Positions 16,749 to 24,070 of a stretch of 37,592 bases of DNA are shown in pieces. Within the stretch, counting starts at the first letter, position 1. Each line of letters opens with the position of its first letter. Source of the DNA: Clostridia bacterium (GTDB taxonomy: Bacteria > Bacillota > Clostridia > TANB77 > CAG-508); contig JAGBDU010000006.1 of assembly GCA_017937285.1 (NCBI GenBank), positions 1-37,592 on the forward strand, given 5' to 3'. The translations under genes and the position numbers were made by a program. A model generated the notes under the pieces. That model was not told the origin of the DNA. It saw only the letters and a program-made list of their open reading frames with translations, and ran no database searches.

Positions 16749-16910
16749 TTAGCATACATTTGCTTTTATTTTATCTATATCTTTTTCATTCAATCCTGTT
16801 ACCATTAATACTTTATATAAACTTTTTTGTGATTACTTCATTACCAACAGTTCCAAATAACAATTTGAATATTATATCTTTTGTAGGTTTATACGTTTTA
16901 TTTTTTGCAC
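16749..16910 (-). pseudogene. Remnant of an Rpn-type PD-(D/E)XK nuclease/transposase gene
   Basis: The minus strand from GTG at 16910 reads QKIKR, then after a one-base slip YKPTKDIIFKLLFGTVGNEV, then ITK. This matches the N-terminus of the Rpn/PDDEXK_2 recombination-promoting nuclease family. The frame then stops, and another frame gives LMVTGLNEKDIDKIKANVC before a TAA. Most of the gene is deleted. The family call rests on the KPTxDIIFKxLFG motif. The rest of 16911-17128 shows nothing I can assign. Confidence 0.55.
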
Positions 16911-17128
16911 TTTACCTCTTTTCCATATTTTAACATTTTTTACACAATAGTTGATATTAAATTATTTGTTAATTTATCTTTTTTGGGAAAAATTTTTAGA
17001 TTAAATTTAAAATTAAATTTTTCGAATAAAACTTTTTTGAATAAATTTTTATTATAGTTATATATTACAACATTTTTATCCTAGTTTCAAATATTTTCGT
17101 TCATCAAATTTCGAGTTTTTTCTTTTTT

Positions 17129-17150
17129 AGGGACGGCATTTCCGTCCCCT
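17129..17150. repeat. Single REP-like hairpin
   Basis: AGGGACGGCATTTCCGTCCC: two facing GGGACGG heads. It lies 12 nt past the flavoprotein stop codon. Confidence 0.75.
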
Positions 17151-17161
17151 AGTCCATACTT

Positions 17162-17782
17162 TTATCTTATAAAATTAGTTCTTACTACTTGTTCATTATT
17201 TGGATAATCAATTCCATCTTTTTTACCTGCTTCTATGCACTTTAAAATCCATGCCATATTATTGGCAAGTGTTCTCATTGTTTGCATTCCTTCTAAATCT
17301 TGTTTTACTTCTTCTGGATTATTTCCATGTACCATGTTCCAATATTGTGATGTTACTATTGGCATATTGTTCATTGCAAAATACTTATTTAACATATCAA
17401 AAGTTGATGTTGCACCACCTCTTCTGCATGATACTATTCCTGCTGCCGGTTTATTTTTAAATAAATTGCTTCTTCCATAAAATGCTCTATCCATAAACGA
17501 TGTTATCATTCCACTTGCTGATGCAAAATGTACTGGTGTTCCAAATATAAAACCGTCAGTTTCATCTACTTTATTTAAAAATTCATTTACTTTGTCATCT
17601 ATAAAGCATCTTCCTGTTTTTATACACCTTCCACAACCAATACAGCCAGATATTGGCTTATTTCCTAACCAAAAAATTTCTGTACCTATACTATTTTTAT
17701 TTAATGCACCCTCGATTTCTTTAAGAGCTGTATATGTACATCCCTTTTCATGTGGACTTCCATTTACTAATATAACTTTCAT
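17162..17782 (-). CDS. Flavodoxin-fold NAD(P)H:FMN oxidoreductase with cysteine motif
   Basis: 206 aa. The N-terminal MKVILVNGSPHEKGCTYTAL is the FMN phosphate loop of the NADPH-dependent FMN reductase/iron-sulfur flavoprotein family. Residues ~48-62 (GCIGCGRCIKTGRCFIDD) carry a compact cysteine cluster, and FGTPVHFASASGMITSFMDR is the typical flavin contact segment. Members reduce flavins, quinones or nitro compounds; the substrate is not readable. The cluster may bind [4Fe-4S] or be redox-active. I start at the ATG at 17782 because GGAGG lies 5 nt before it and overlaps the upstream ATG at 17794. It appears to be a single gene. Confidence 0.9.
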   Translation of the reverse strand: MKVILVNGSPHEKGCTYTALKEIEGALNKNSIGTEIFWLGNKPISGCIGCGRCIKTGRCFIDDKVNEFLNKVDETDGFIFGTPVHFASASGMITSFMDRAFYGRSNLFKNKPAAGIVSCRRGGATSTFDMLNKYFAMNNMPIVTSQYWNMVHGNNPEEVKQDLEGMQTMRTLANNMAWILKCIEAGKKDGIDYPNNEQVVRTNFIR

Positions 17783-17951
17783 AATAACCTCCATTTCATC
17801 ATTTTACTCTGCACAAAGTATCGCGTGAAAAAATTATTTTTTATTTTTCACACAGACCTTTCTTTCTATTTTATTTATATCAAAATTATATTACATCAAA
17901 TTTATTATAATTACAATTTTTTTATAAAAATATCCTCTAAAATGTTAATAG

Positions 17952-18016
17952 GCTACTATTTACAGCCATTTTTTAGAGTAGTGAACAAGGGATTATTTTT
18001 AGCTGTGAATAGTAAC
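17952..18016. repeat. Short MITE copy with target duplication
   Basis: 65 bp from GCTACTATTTACAGCC to GCTGTGAATAGTAAC, without the 109-nt core. It is flanked by GTTAATAG and ATTAATAG (8-bp duplication, one change). A related fragment AGAATAGTGAACAAGGGATT lies at 18043-18062. I see no gene in 17795-18165. Confidence 0.75.
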
Positions 18017-18165
18017 ATTAATAGATAATAGTTTTAACCAGTAGAATAGTGAACAAGGGATTATTTCAACAAAACCACTAACTAGTAACGCTAGAATATT
18101 TTTATTTAATGCCCTAGTTTGTGCATAATTTAACACTTTTAATCTATTGTAATCCTTTTTATTCA

Positions 18166-18196
18166 TAAAAAACACCTCTTATATATTATAAGAGGT
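18166..18196 (-). terminator. Terminator of the DUF368 gene
   Basis: ACCTCTTATA (18174-18183; minus-strand partner) and TATAAGAGGT (18187-18196). On the minus strand the stem runs into GTTTTTT, 7 nt after the stop codon. Confidence 0.9.
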
Positions 18197-18202
18197 ATAC
18201 AT

Positions 18203-19096
18203 TTATTTTGTTTTATTAAAATATTTTTTTAATAGCTCTAATCCAGCTATCATAAATCCTCCGATTATAAATGCAATTATATTAAATGTTGAAAAATTCA
18301 TTGCTACTTGTGGTACTTCTAATGTTGTTGGACCCATCACAATAGAATACATAGAGCCAACCATCATTCCTAATACAGTATATATTGTTTGTGAACGATA
18401 TTTTTCTAAGCATTTACGTATTAGTTTTGTAAACACTAATATTCCAGTAATAATTCCTAATCCAAATACAATTAATATAGGTAATGCTGAAAAATCAAGA
18501 GTTAATAAAGCTTTTACTTTGGTCATTATTGGTATATATAGCCCAAATATTAATAATAATGTTGAACCTGATATTCCTGGTAATATCATTGCAGTTATTG
18601 CAATCATAGCTGCAATAAAAATATATATCATAGTTCCTATATTAAGATTATTAGCATCCATATTTATTCCACCAGCAGAATTTAAAATTGTAATTCCAAC
18701 TACTACGGCAATTCCAATTACTGTAAATATTAAGTTTTTATATTTTCCTTTTAATACATTTTTTTCTTCTCTTATAAAAACTGGTATTGCTAGTAAAATA
18801 AATCCCAAAAATAATGAGCTCATTGTATATATATGTTCATTAAATAAACTAGATAACACCGTTGCAGCAATAAGAAATCCTATTAGCCATCCACAGCCAA
18901 TTTTTATTAAAAATTTTAATGCAGTCTTTTTTTCTTCTATTTTTCCTCTAAATAAATCATCAAGCGAACCAATAAATTTATCATAAAATCCTAATAAAAA
19001 TGCAATTGTTCCTCCTGATACACCTGGTACACTATCGGCTAGAGCCATACACAAACCATTAATCAAATTCATTATAATATCTTTCATTTTTTTCAC
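18203..19096 (-). CDS. DUF368 membrane protein (PopT-type undecaprenyl phosphate transporter family)
   Basis: 297 aa with about eight membrane segments. The two family signatures are MALADSVPGVSGGTIAFLLG near residue 20 and MILPGISGSTLLLIFGLY near residue 170. DUF368 proteins have been shown in other bacteria to recycle the lipid carrier undecaprenyl phosphate across the membrane for cell-wall synthesis. The start is GTG at 19096: GGAGAG lies 9 nt before it, whereas the next ATG (19087) would be 18 nt away. It is a single gene with a strong terminator. Confidence 0.9.
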   Translation of the reverse strand: MKKMKDIIMNLINGLCMALADSVPGVSGGTIAFLLGFYDKFIGSLDDLFRGKIEEKKTALKFLIKIGCGWLIGFLIAATVLSSLFNEHIYTMSSLFLGFILLAIPVFIREEKNVLKGKYKNLIFTVIGIAVVVGITILNSAGGINMDANNLNIGTMIYIFIAAMIAITAMILPGISGSTLLLIFGLYIPIMTKVKALLTLDFSALPILIVFGLGIITGILVFTKLIRKCLEKYRSQTIYTVLGMMVGSMYSIVMGPTTLEVPQVAMNFSTFNIIAFIIGGFMIAGLELLKKYFNKTK

Positions 19097-19182
19097 TATT
19101 TATATCTCTCCTATCTTTATAAATTTTTACAGTATAAACATTATTCCATAAAAAAAAAATAAAGTCAATTATTTTTTTGATT

Positions 19183-19270
19183 GGGGACGGAGATTTTTGG
19201 GGACGGAGAATTTCGGGGACGGAGAATTTTGGGGACGGAGAATTTTGGGGACGGAGATTTCTCTGTCCCC
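19183..19270. repeat. REP array: five GGGGACGGAGA units at 16-bp period
   Basis: GGGGACGGAGA begins at 19183, 19199, 19215, 19231 and 19247, an exact 16-bp period with ATTTT-like spacers. It is closed by an inverted TCTCTGTCCCC (19260-19270). The array lies between the divergent DUF368 and radical SAM genes and ends 38 nt before the latter's start. Confidence 0.92.
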
Positions 19271-19307
19271 ATTGACCGTTCTCATATTTTCTGATATATA
19301 TATAACT

Positions 19308-20225
19308 ATGGAAAATTTAAAAAGATATAATCGTTTAACTGAATATTTAAAAGAAAAATTTGGAGAAAGAGTTCTAAAAATTTGTATTGATGGCGGATTT
19401 ACCTGCCCTAATAGAGATGGAACCACAGGATTTGGAGGCTGTATTTTTTGTAGCGAAACAGGATCTGGTGACCATATGATTCACAATAAAGATATCTCTA
19501 ACCAAATAAAAAATTATTTTTTAAGTTATAAAAGTTCAAGAGCAAATAAATTTATTGCATATTTTCAAAATTTTACTAACACATATGACTCTATTGAAAA
19601 TTTAAAAAGAAAATATGATTCTGCTTTAATAGACGATAGAATTGTTGCCTTAGCTATTGCAACTCGTCCAGACTGTATAAATGAAGATATAGTAAAATTA
19701 CTGCATAGTTACACTTCAAAATATTATGTATGGGTTGAATTAGGTTTGCAAACTTCTAATGATGAAACCGGAAGGCTTATAAATCGTGGATATTCAAGCA
19801 AGCAATTTACAAAAGCTGTTGCCCTTTTAAACAAATATAACATAGATGTTGTAACACACATAATGGTTGGTCTTCCTGGAGAATCTGAGTCTGATTTAAA
19901 AAATACTGTTTCTTTTATAAATTCTCATAATATTCAAGGTATTAAAATTCACTCCACATATGTCATAAAAAATACTATATTAGCACAAATGTACTATAAT
20001 GAACTTTATAAACCTTTAACTTTAGATGAATATTTAAATAGTGTTGTTTATATTTTAACACATATTCCTAAAAATATTATAATTCATAGAATAAGTGGTG
20101 ATGCTCCTAAGAATTTACTTATTGCACCTGATTGGAATTCTCATAAAAAACTTATTTTAAATGGCGTTGATAAAATTATGAAAGAAAATAATTTATGGCA
20201 AGGTTGCCATATTTCTAACTTTTAA
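19308..20225 (+). CDS. YhcC-type radical SAM protein (TIGR01212 family)
   Basis: 305 aa. The N-terminus YNRLTEYLKEKFGERVLKIC with DGGFTCPNRDGTTGFGGCIF and CSETGSGD supplies the cysteines binding the [4Fe-4S] cluster that cleaves S-adenosylmethionine. This C-x10-C-x2-C spacing marks the YhcC/Elp3-like group. Further elements are LAIATRPDCINEDIV and WVELGLQTSNDETGRLINRG. The reaction is unknown for most members. The start follows the family N-terminus; no recognisable SD precedes it (GATATATATATAACT), and the REP array lies just upstream. The frame is open to 19197 through the array, but no better start exists there. Confidence 0.9.
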   Translation: MENLKRYNRLTEYLKEKFGERVLKICIDGGFTCPNRDGTTGFGGCIFCSETGSGDHMIHNKDISNQIKNYFLSYKSSRANKFIAYFQNFTNTYDSIENLKRKYDSALIDDRIVALAIATRPDCINEDIVKLLHSYTSKYYVWVELGLQTSNDETGRLINRGYSSKQFTKAVALLNKYNIDVVTHIMVGLPGESESDLKNTVSFINSHNIQGIKIHSTYVIKNTILAQMYYNELYKPLTLDEYLNSVVYILTHIPKNIIIHRISGDAPKNLLIAPDWNSHKKLILNGVDKIMKENNLWQGCHISNF

Positions 20226-20239
20226 AAATTTTTAATTTT

Positions 20240-20269
20240 TTGCATATATATTTTTTTACTGCATATAAT
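20240..20269 (+). promoter_or_regulatory. Promoter of the candidate ncRNA
   Basis: TTGCAT (20240-20245), 18-nt spacer, TATAAT (20264-20269). No ORF follows; the next downstream signal is a terminator. Confidence 0.6.
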
Positions 20270-20276
20270 ACTTATT

Positions 20277-20676
20277 GTAAGGTTAATATTAGTTGGACTA
20301 AGAATATTATTAGTTTGAATAATTCAGATTTTTAATATTCGAGCAAAGATTATTTATAGCTTATTAAAAATAGGTTATATATGGTCGGCGATGCGAGGGA
20401 TATATGTATTAATTTTATTAGTATGTGTATTTTTCAAAGTTATGAGTATTCTTGTACAAAATAATGATTATTTTTAGTCCTATTTTTAGTGGATGAATAT
20501 AATTGTTATATGTGCATTTATATTCTAGCGAATGATTAATATATTTGGCAATGAGGTTTATTTATATAGTAATATATATTAGATTTTTGGATTAGATATA
20601 TTAGTTTTAGCCGAAGATTAATATTAGCTTTATAGGATAAGAGGATATAAAAAATTTTACATCCTCTTATTTTTTT
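20277..20676 (+). ncRNA. Candidate structured non-coding RNA (~400 nt), class unknown
   Basis: The interval between a sigma-A-like promoter and an intrinsic terminator has no ORF on either strand. It is AT-rich with GC-rich islands (GGTCGGCGATGCGAGGG at 20382-20398, GGCAATGAGG near 20543), as in AT-rich structured RNAs. Possible long-range pairs are GGACTAA (~20295) with TTAGTCC (~20476) and TAATATTA near the 5' end with TAATATTA near 20620. A local hairpin GAATATA/TATATTC lies near 20500-20525. The RNase P, tmRNA and SRP signatures I know are absent. Both ends are predictions. Confidence 0.5.
20637..20676 (+). terminator. Terminator of the candidate ncRNA
   Basis: ATAAGAGGAT (20637-20646) and ATCCTCTTAT (20661-20670), perfect 10 bp, followed by six T. 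Confidence 0.9.
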
Positions 20677-20747
20677 GTTACTATTAACAGCCATTTTTTA
20701 TAATATAACCCCTTTGAAACGGCTTACTTTTAGCTGTAAATTGTAAC
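20677..20747. repeat. Short MITE copy inserted in a terminator T-tract
   Basis: 71 bp from GTTACTATTAACAGCC to TTTAGCTGTAAATTGTAAC. The flanks are ATTTTTTT on both sides (20669-20676 and 20748-20755), a perfect 8-bp target duplication. It keeps one whole arm and 16 bp of the other, without the 109-nt core. The remainder to 20898 shows nothing assignable. Confidence 0.85.
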
Positions 20748-20898
20748 ATTTTTTTACTATATAAAAATAAATCAAATATCGCATACTTTACTAGTCGTTT
20801 ATCCTTATAACTATATATTCATGTACGAATAATTTCAGCAAATACTATTTAATTGTAATTCTAATATTTTCCTAATGTTCTTACAGAATTTCGTAATT

Positions 20899-21711
20899 CT
20901 AAATTTCTATTCTTTTAAATATATTAGCAATCACTAAAGCTACAATATACACTGCAACTATACATGCACCTGTTGGTAGATTTAAGAAAAATGATATTAA
21001 TATTCCAAATATAAAACATATTATAGAAATTAATACAGAAAGTATTACCATATTCTTAAAACTATTTGTTAATTTTCTTGCTATTATAGCTGGAAACACT
21101 ATTAAACTTGATATTAATAATGTTCCCATCATTCTCATTCCTAATACTACAACAATAGCAGTTATTAATGATATTAAAAACTGATAAAAAGTTACACTTA
21201 TTCCGCAAACTTTTGCATATTTTTCATCATATGTTATCATAAATAATCTGTTATAAAAAATACCATATATTATTACTAAAATTATTGATAATACAACACT
21301 TACAATAACATCTCCTGTTGTCATTGATAAAATGCTTCCAAACATGTAATTATATACATCTATATTAAATCCTTTAGATATTGATGTTATTATTACACCA
21401 AATGCTAAAGCTGCTGTTGAAACTAAAGCTATCGTAACATCTCCAGATGCGCCTTTTTTCTGACTTATTAAAAGTATTATGAAAGAGGCAATTATTACTA
21501 TTGGAATTGCTACATACATTTCTGGTAAACCCAAAACTAAAGCCAATGATAACGCTGCAAATCCTACTTCTCCAAGCCCATGACCTATCATTGAGTAGTT
21601 TTTTAAAACTAAGATAACACCTATCAATGCAGCACAAAACGATATTGCTATACCACAAATCATAGCTCTTTGCATAAATGGATAATTTAATAATTCTATT
21701 ATTATATTCAT
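20899..21711 (-). CDS. znuB: Zinc/manganese ABC transporter permease
   Basis: 270 aa, ABC-3 family permease with about eight membrane segments. It forms the membrane channel for Zn2+ (or Mn2+) import. Recognisable parts are LVLKNYSMIGHGLGEVGFAA, where the family motif SxxGDxLAHxxL is replaced by a GHGLGEVGF form, and GMRMMGTLLISSLIVFPAII. I start at the ATG at 21711, 5 nt after the znuC stop. A GTG at 21732 inside the znuC end would cover the GGAAAGGA SD. It is the last gene of the zur-znuA-znuC-znuB unit. Zinc rather than manganese is inferred from the His-rich binding protein and the Zur-type regulator. Confidence 0.9.
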   Translation of the reverse strand: MNIIIELLNYPFMQRAMICGIAISFCAALIGVILVLKNYSMIGHGLGEVGFAALSLALVLGLPEMYVAIPIVIIASFIILLISQKKGASGDVTIALVSTAALAFGVIITSISKGFNIDVYNYMFGSILSMTTGDVIVSVVLSIILVIIYGIFYNRLFMITYDEKYAKVCGISVTFYQFLISLITAIVVVLGMRMMGTLLISSLIVFPAIIARKLTNSFKNMVILSVLISIICFIFGILISFFLNLPTGACIVAVYIVALVIANIFKRIEI

Positions 21712-21716
21712 TTTTA

Positions 21717-22379
21717 TTATAATCCTTTCCACTCTTCAATTTTACCATCAAATTTTATTTTTGTTGCCATACATATAACTCTTACATCCATTGATTTAAT
21801 TTCATCTAAATCATGTGTTGCCATTATTATTGTCATATTATTTTCTTTATGCAATTTTCCTAGAATAGTGTATAGCTCTTTTGTTATATTAACATCTAAA
21901 CCACTACATGGTTCATCCAATATTATTAGCTCTGGCTCTCTTATAATACTTCTTGCAAGCATTACTCTTTGGCGTTGCCCTCCTGACAAATTTCCAATTT
22001 GACTATTTATTATTTCTTTTATTTCAAGCATATTGCAAACTTTGTCGAATAATTCCCAATCTTTTTTTGTATAAAACGGTAATTTTTTATGTCTTTGAAC
22101 TCCTGTCATTATTATTTCTTTTGCAGTTGCTGGAAAATCTAAATCTTTCATATTATTTTGAGCCAAATATGAAATTTTATCATCTGAAAGATTTTTTATT
22201 ATTTCTCCAGAATCTTTTTTATGAAGTCCTACTATAGTTTTTATTAAAGTACTTTTTCCTGACCCATTTTCTCCTACTAGACAAACATAATCTCCTTTTT
22301 TTATTTTTAAATTGATATCTTTTATTGCTTCATGTCCATCATAAGATGCAGATAAATTTTTTATTTCTAATATATTCAT
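21717..22379 (-). CDS. znuC: Zinc/manganese ABC transporter ATP-binding protein
   Basis: 220 aa ATPase energising metal import. Walker A GENGSGKST (residues ~37-45), Q-loop SYLAQNNM, signature LSGGQRQRVMLARSI (~135), Walker B LIILDEPCSGLD and H-loop MATHDLDEI are all intact. The start has GAAGGGATTGT upstream. It is separated from znuA by 113 nt with no clear terminator. Confidence 0.93.
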   Translation of the reverse strand: MNILEIKNLSASYDGHEAIKDINLKIKKGDYVCLVGENGSGKSTLIKTIVGLHKKDSGEIIKNLSDDKISYLAQNNMKDLDFPATAKEIIMTGVQRHKKLPFYTKKDWELFDKVCNMLEIKEIINSQIGNLSGGQRQRVMLARSIIREPELIILDEPCSGLDVNITKELYTILGKLHKENNMTIIMATHDLDEIKSMDVRVICMATKIKFDGKIEEWKGL

Positions 22380-22492
22380 TAATACAATCCCTTCTATTTA
22401 GATTTTTTGTGATTTACATATGCTAATATATTTTATCAAAAAAATAACATTTAAAATTGTAAATCATGCTAAATATCCTTCTATATTAATTT

Positions 22493-23446
22493 TTAATTCA
22501 AAGCTTTTTCTAAATTTTCTAAATTTTTTCTCATTAAACTTATGTATGTTTCTCCTTTATTTATTTCTTCTTGTGATGCATTGTGAACTGTGTGGAATAC
22601 TAGTTTTGTAGCTCCTGTTTCTGCTGCAATTGCATCAGCAATTTTTCCAGATGATAGCTCTTGATAAAAAATTACATGTATGTCATTTTGTTTCATATAA
22701 TCAATAACTTTTTTTACATTTAAAACACTAGGCTCTGTATTTTCCCCGCAAGATTCATACGCACTTATATATTCTAAATTGTATTTTTTTATAAAATACA
22801 TGTATGCAAAAGTTCCTCCAAAAGCAATTTTATTTTTACTTGATTTTTTTATTGTATTTTCTATATCTGTATCTAATAAATTTAACTGAACTATATAATT
22901 TTTTGCGTTTTCTTTATAATACGAAGCGTTTTTGGGATCTATCTTGCATAACTCATCTGTTATATTATTTACCATTCCTATTGCATTTTGTGGATTTAGC
23001 CAAATGTGTGGATCATATTCATGATTGTGAGAGTCTGACTCATGTTCTTCATGGTCATTATCTTCCTCGGAATGCTCTGAAGGTATTAAATTTATATTTT
23101 TCGAAGAGTCTAGTATTACTGTATCTGAATCTATACTTGACGCAATTTTATGAGACCATGGTTCCATATATTCTCCTGTATATATAAATAAATCGGAATT
23201 ATTTACATTTATTATATCTTGTGGGGTTGGCTCATATGTATGAGTTTCTGTTCCTGGTGCTAATAATAGTGTAACATCTACCTTATTTCCCCCTATTTGC
23301 TTTGCAAAATCATATTGAGGAAATAGTGTTGCAACTATTTTTATTTTTTCATTTTCATCCTTTTTATTGTTATTATTACTTATTCCTAAAATAATTAAAG
23401 AGAAAATTATTGTTATTGTAATTAAATATATTATACCTTTTTTCAT
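22493..23446 (-). CDS. znuA: ZnuA-type zinc-binding protein with His-rich loop
   Basis: 317 aa cluster A-I solute-binding protein capturing Zn2+ outside the membrane. The N-terminal hydrophobic segment (residues 4-22) ends ILGISNNNN with no lipobox cysteine, so this is a membrane-anchored rather than lipid-modified form, unusual for a Gram-positive. Ligands and motifs are GTETHTYEPTPQDI (first His), a His/Asp/Glu-rich loop (HSEEDNDHEEHESDSHNHEY) typical of zinc-specific members, DPHIWLNPQNA, FGGTFAYMYF in place of the usual H-x-AFxYF (the second His is apparently lost or moved), and FYQELSSGKIADAIAAETGA. It is encoded 51 nt after zur. Confidence 0.92.
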   Translation of the reverse strand: MKKGIIYLITITIIFSLIILGISNNNNKKDENEKIKIVATLFPQYDFAKQIGGNKVDVTLLLAPGTETHTYEPTPQDIINVNNSDLFIYTGEYMEPWSHKIASSIDSDTVILDSSKNINLIPSEHSEEDNDHEEHESDSHNHEYDPHIWLNPQNAIGMVNNITDELCKIDPKNASYYKENAKNYIVQLNLLDTDIENTIKKSSKNKIAFGGTFAYMYFIKKYNLEYISAYESCGENTEPSVLNVKKVIDYMKQNDIHVIFYQELSSGKIADAIAAETGATKLVFHTVHNASQEEINKGETYISLMRKNLENLEKALN

Positions 23447-23497
23447 TGTTTAGTATTGTATAATCTTTATAATAATTATACAAATTCTCCTTTCTAT

Positions 23498-23908
23498 TTA
23501 TTTTAAACATTTATCACATGTTCCATATAATACTGTTTTACATATATCTAACTTAAAACTATGTGTTTTTAATATGTGTTCTTCTAACTTTGATACTTCT
23601 TCACAATCTAAATGAAAAAGTTCGCCACACTTTATACACTTCATATGGTAATGATTTGTACAAGTTTTTTGGTTTTCTATATACTGAAAACAAGCAGATG
23701 CTCTTTCTTGGCTTATATATTTTCTAATTATATTTTCTGCAACTAAACTATCAAGATACCTGTATACAGTTGATTTACTTATTGGATTTTTTTCTTCTTT
23801 AAAATGTGCTATTATTTCTTCTGCTGTTATATGTTTTTGTATATTTTCTTTTAGATAATTTAATATATTTTCTCTTTGTTTTGTTTTATATTTAAATATT
23901 TTTTCCAT
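23498..23908 (-). CDS. zur: Fur-family zinc uptake regulator (Zur-like)
   Basis: 136 aa. The N-terminal winged helix (ITAEEIIAHF, PISKSTVYRYLDSLVAENII) binds DNA. The C-terminal dimerisation domain has HYHMKCIKCGELFHLD and YGTCDKC, two CxxC pairs forming the structural zinc site. Its place at the head of znuACB, with a 7-1-7 dyad on the promoter, makes zinc the likely signal. Fur or PerR identities cannot be excluded by sequence alone. I choose the second ATG (23908); the first (23920) directly abuts AAAGGA, but either is possible. Confidence 0.88.
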   Translation of the reverse strand: MEKIFKYKTKQRENILNYLKENIQKHITAEEIIAHFKEEKNPISKSTVYRYLDSLVAENIIRKYISQERASACFQYIENQKTCTNHYHMKCIKCGELFHLDCEEVSKLEEHILKTHSFKLDICKTVLYGTCDKCLK

Positions 23909-23997
23909 TAAAAATTCCATTCCTTTTTAGATTTATTCAAACATAGATTGTTATGAAAAGTTTATTTTTTTAGCTAATCCCCTGATTTTTTCGAATT

Positions 23998-24040
23998 TGA
24001 AACTAAGTTTCATTTTAACATCAGTATATATTTTTGTCAA
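23998..24040 (-). promoter_or_regulatory. zur-znu promoter with 7-1-7 operator
   Basis: Minus strand: TTGACA (24040-24035), 17-nt spacer, TAAAAT (24017-24012), then the perfect dyad TGAAACT-T-AGTTTCA (24012-23998). A 7-1-7 inverted repeat is the hallmark of Fur/Zur/PerR boxes. It covers the end of the -10 box and the start point, a repressing position. Confidence 0.85.
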
Positions 24041-24041
24041 T

Positions 24042-24070
24042 AAAAAAAAGCATCTTATGATGCTTTTTTT
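24042..24070. terminator. Terminator between the surface cluster and the zur operon
   Basis: AAAAAAGCATC and GATGCTTTTTT arms work in both directions. On the minus strand the stem starts a few nt after the stop of the 334-aa cohesin-like gene, and its T run ends almost at the zur -35 box. Confidence 0.9.

Noticed and set aside
19183..19270. Possible CRISPR array
   Set aside because: Repeat units are about 11 bp with 5-bp spacers at a 16-bp period and end in an inverted unit, with no cas genes. The arrays at 33.1 and 37.5 kb are likewise REP arrays.
20382..20560. A further copy of the 109-nt core in the candidate ncRNA
   Set aside because: GGTCGGCGATGCGAGG and GGCAATGAGG look similar to core pieces, but the conserved end CCCAAACTGCGC and the 109-nt spacing are missing.
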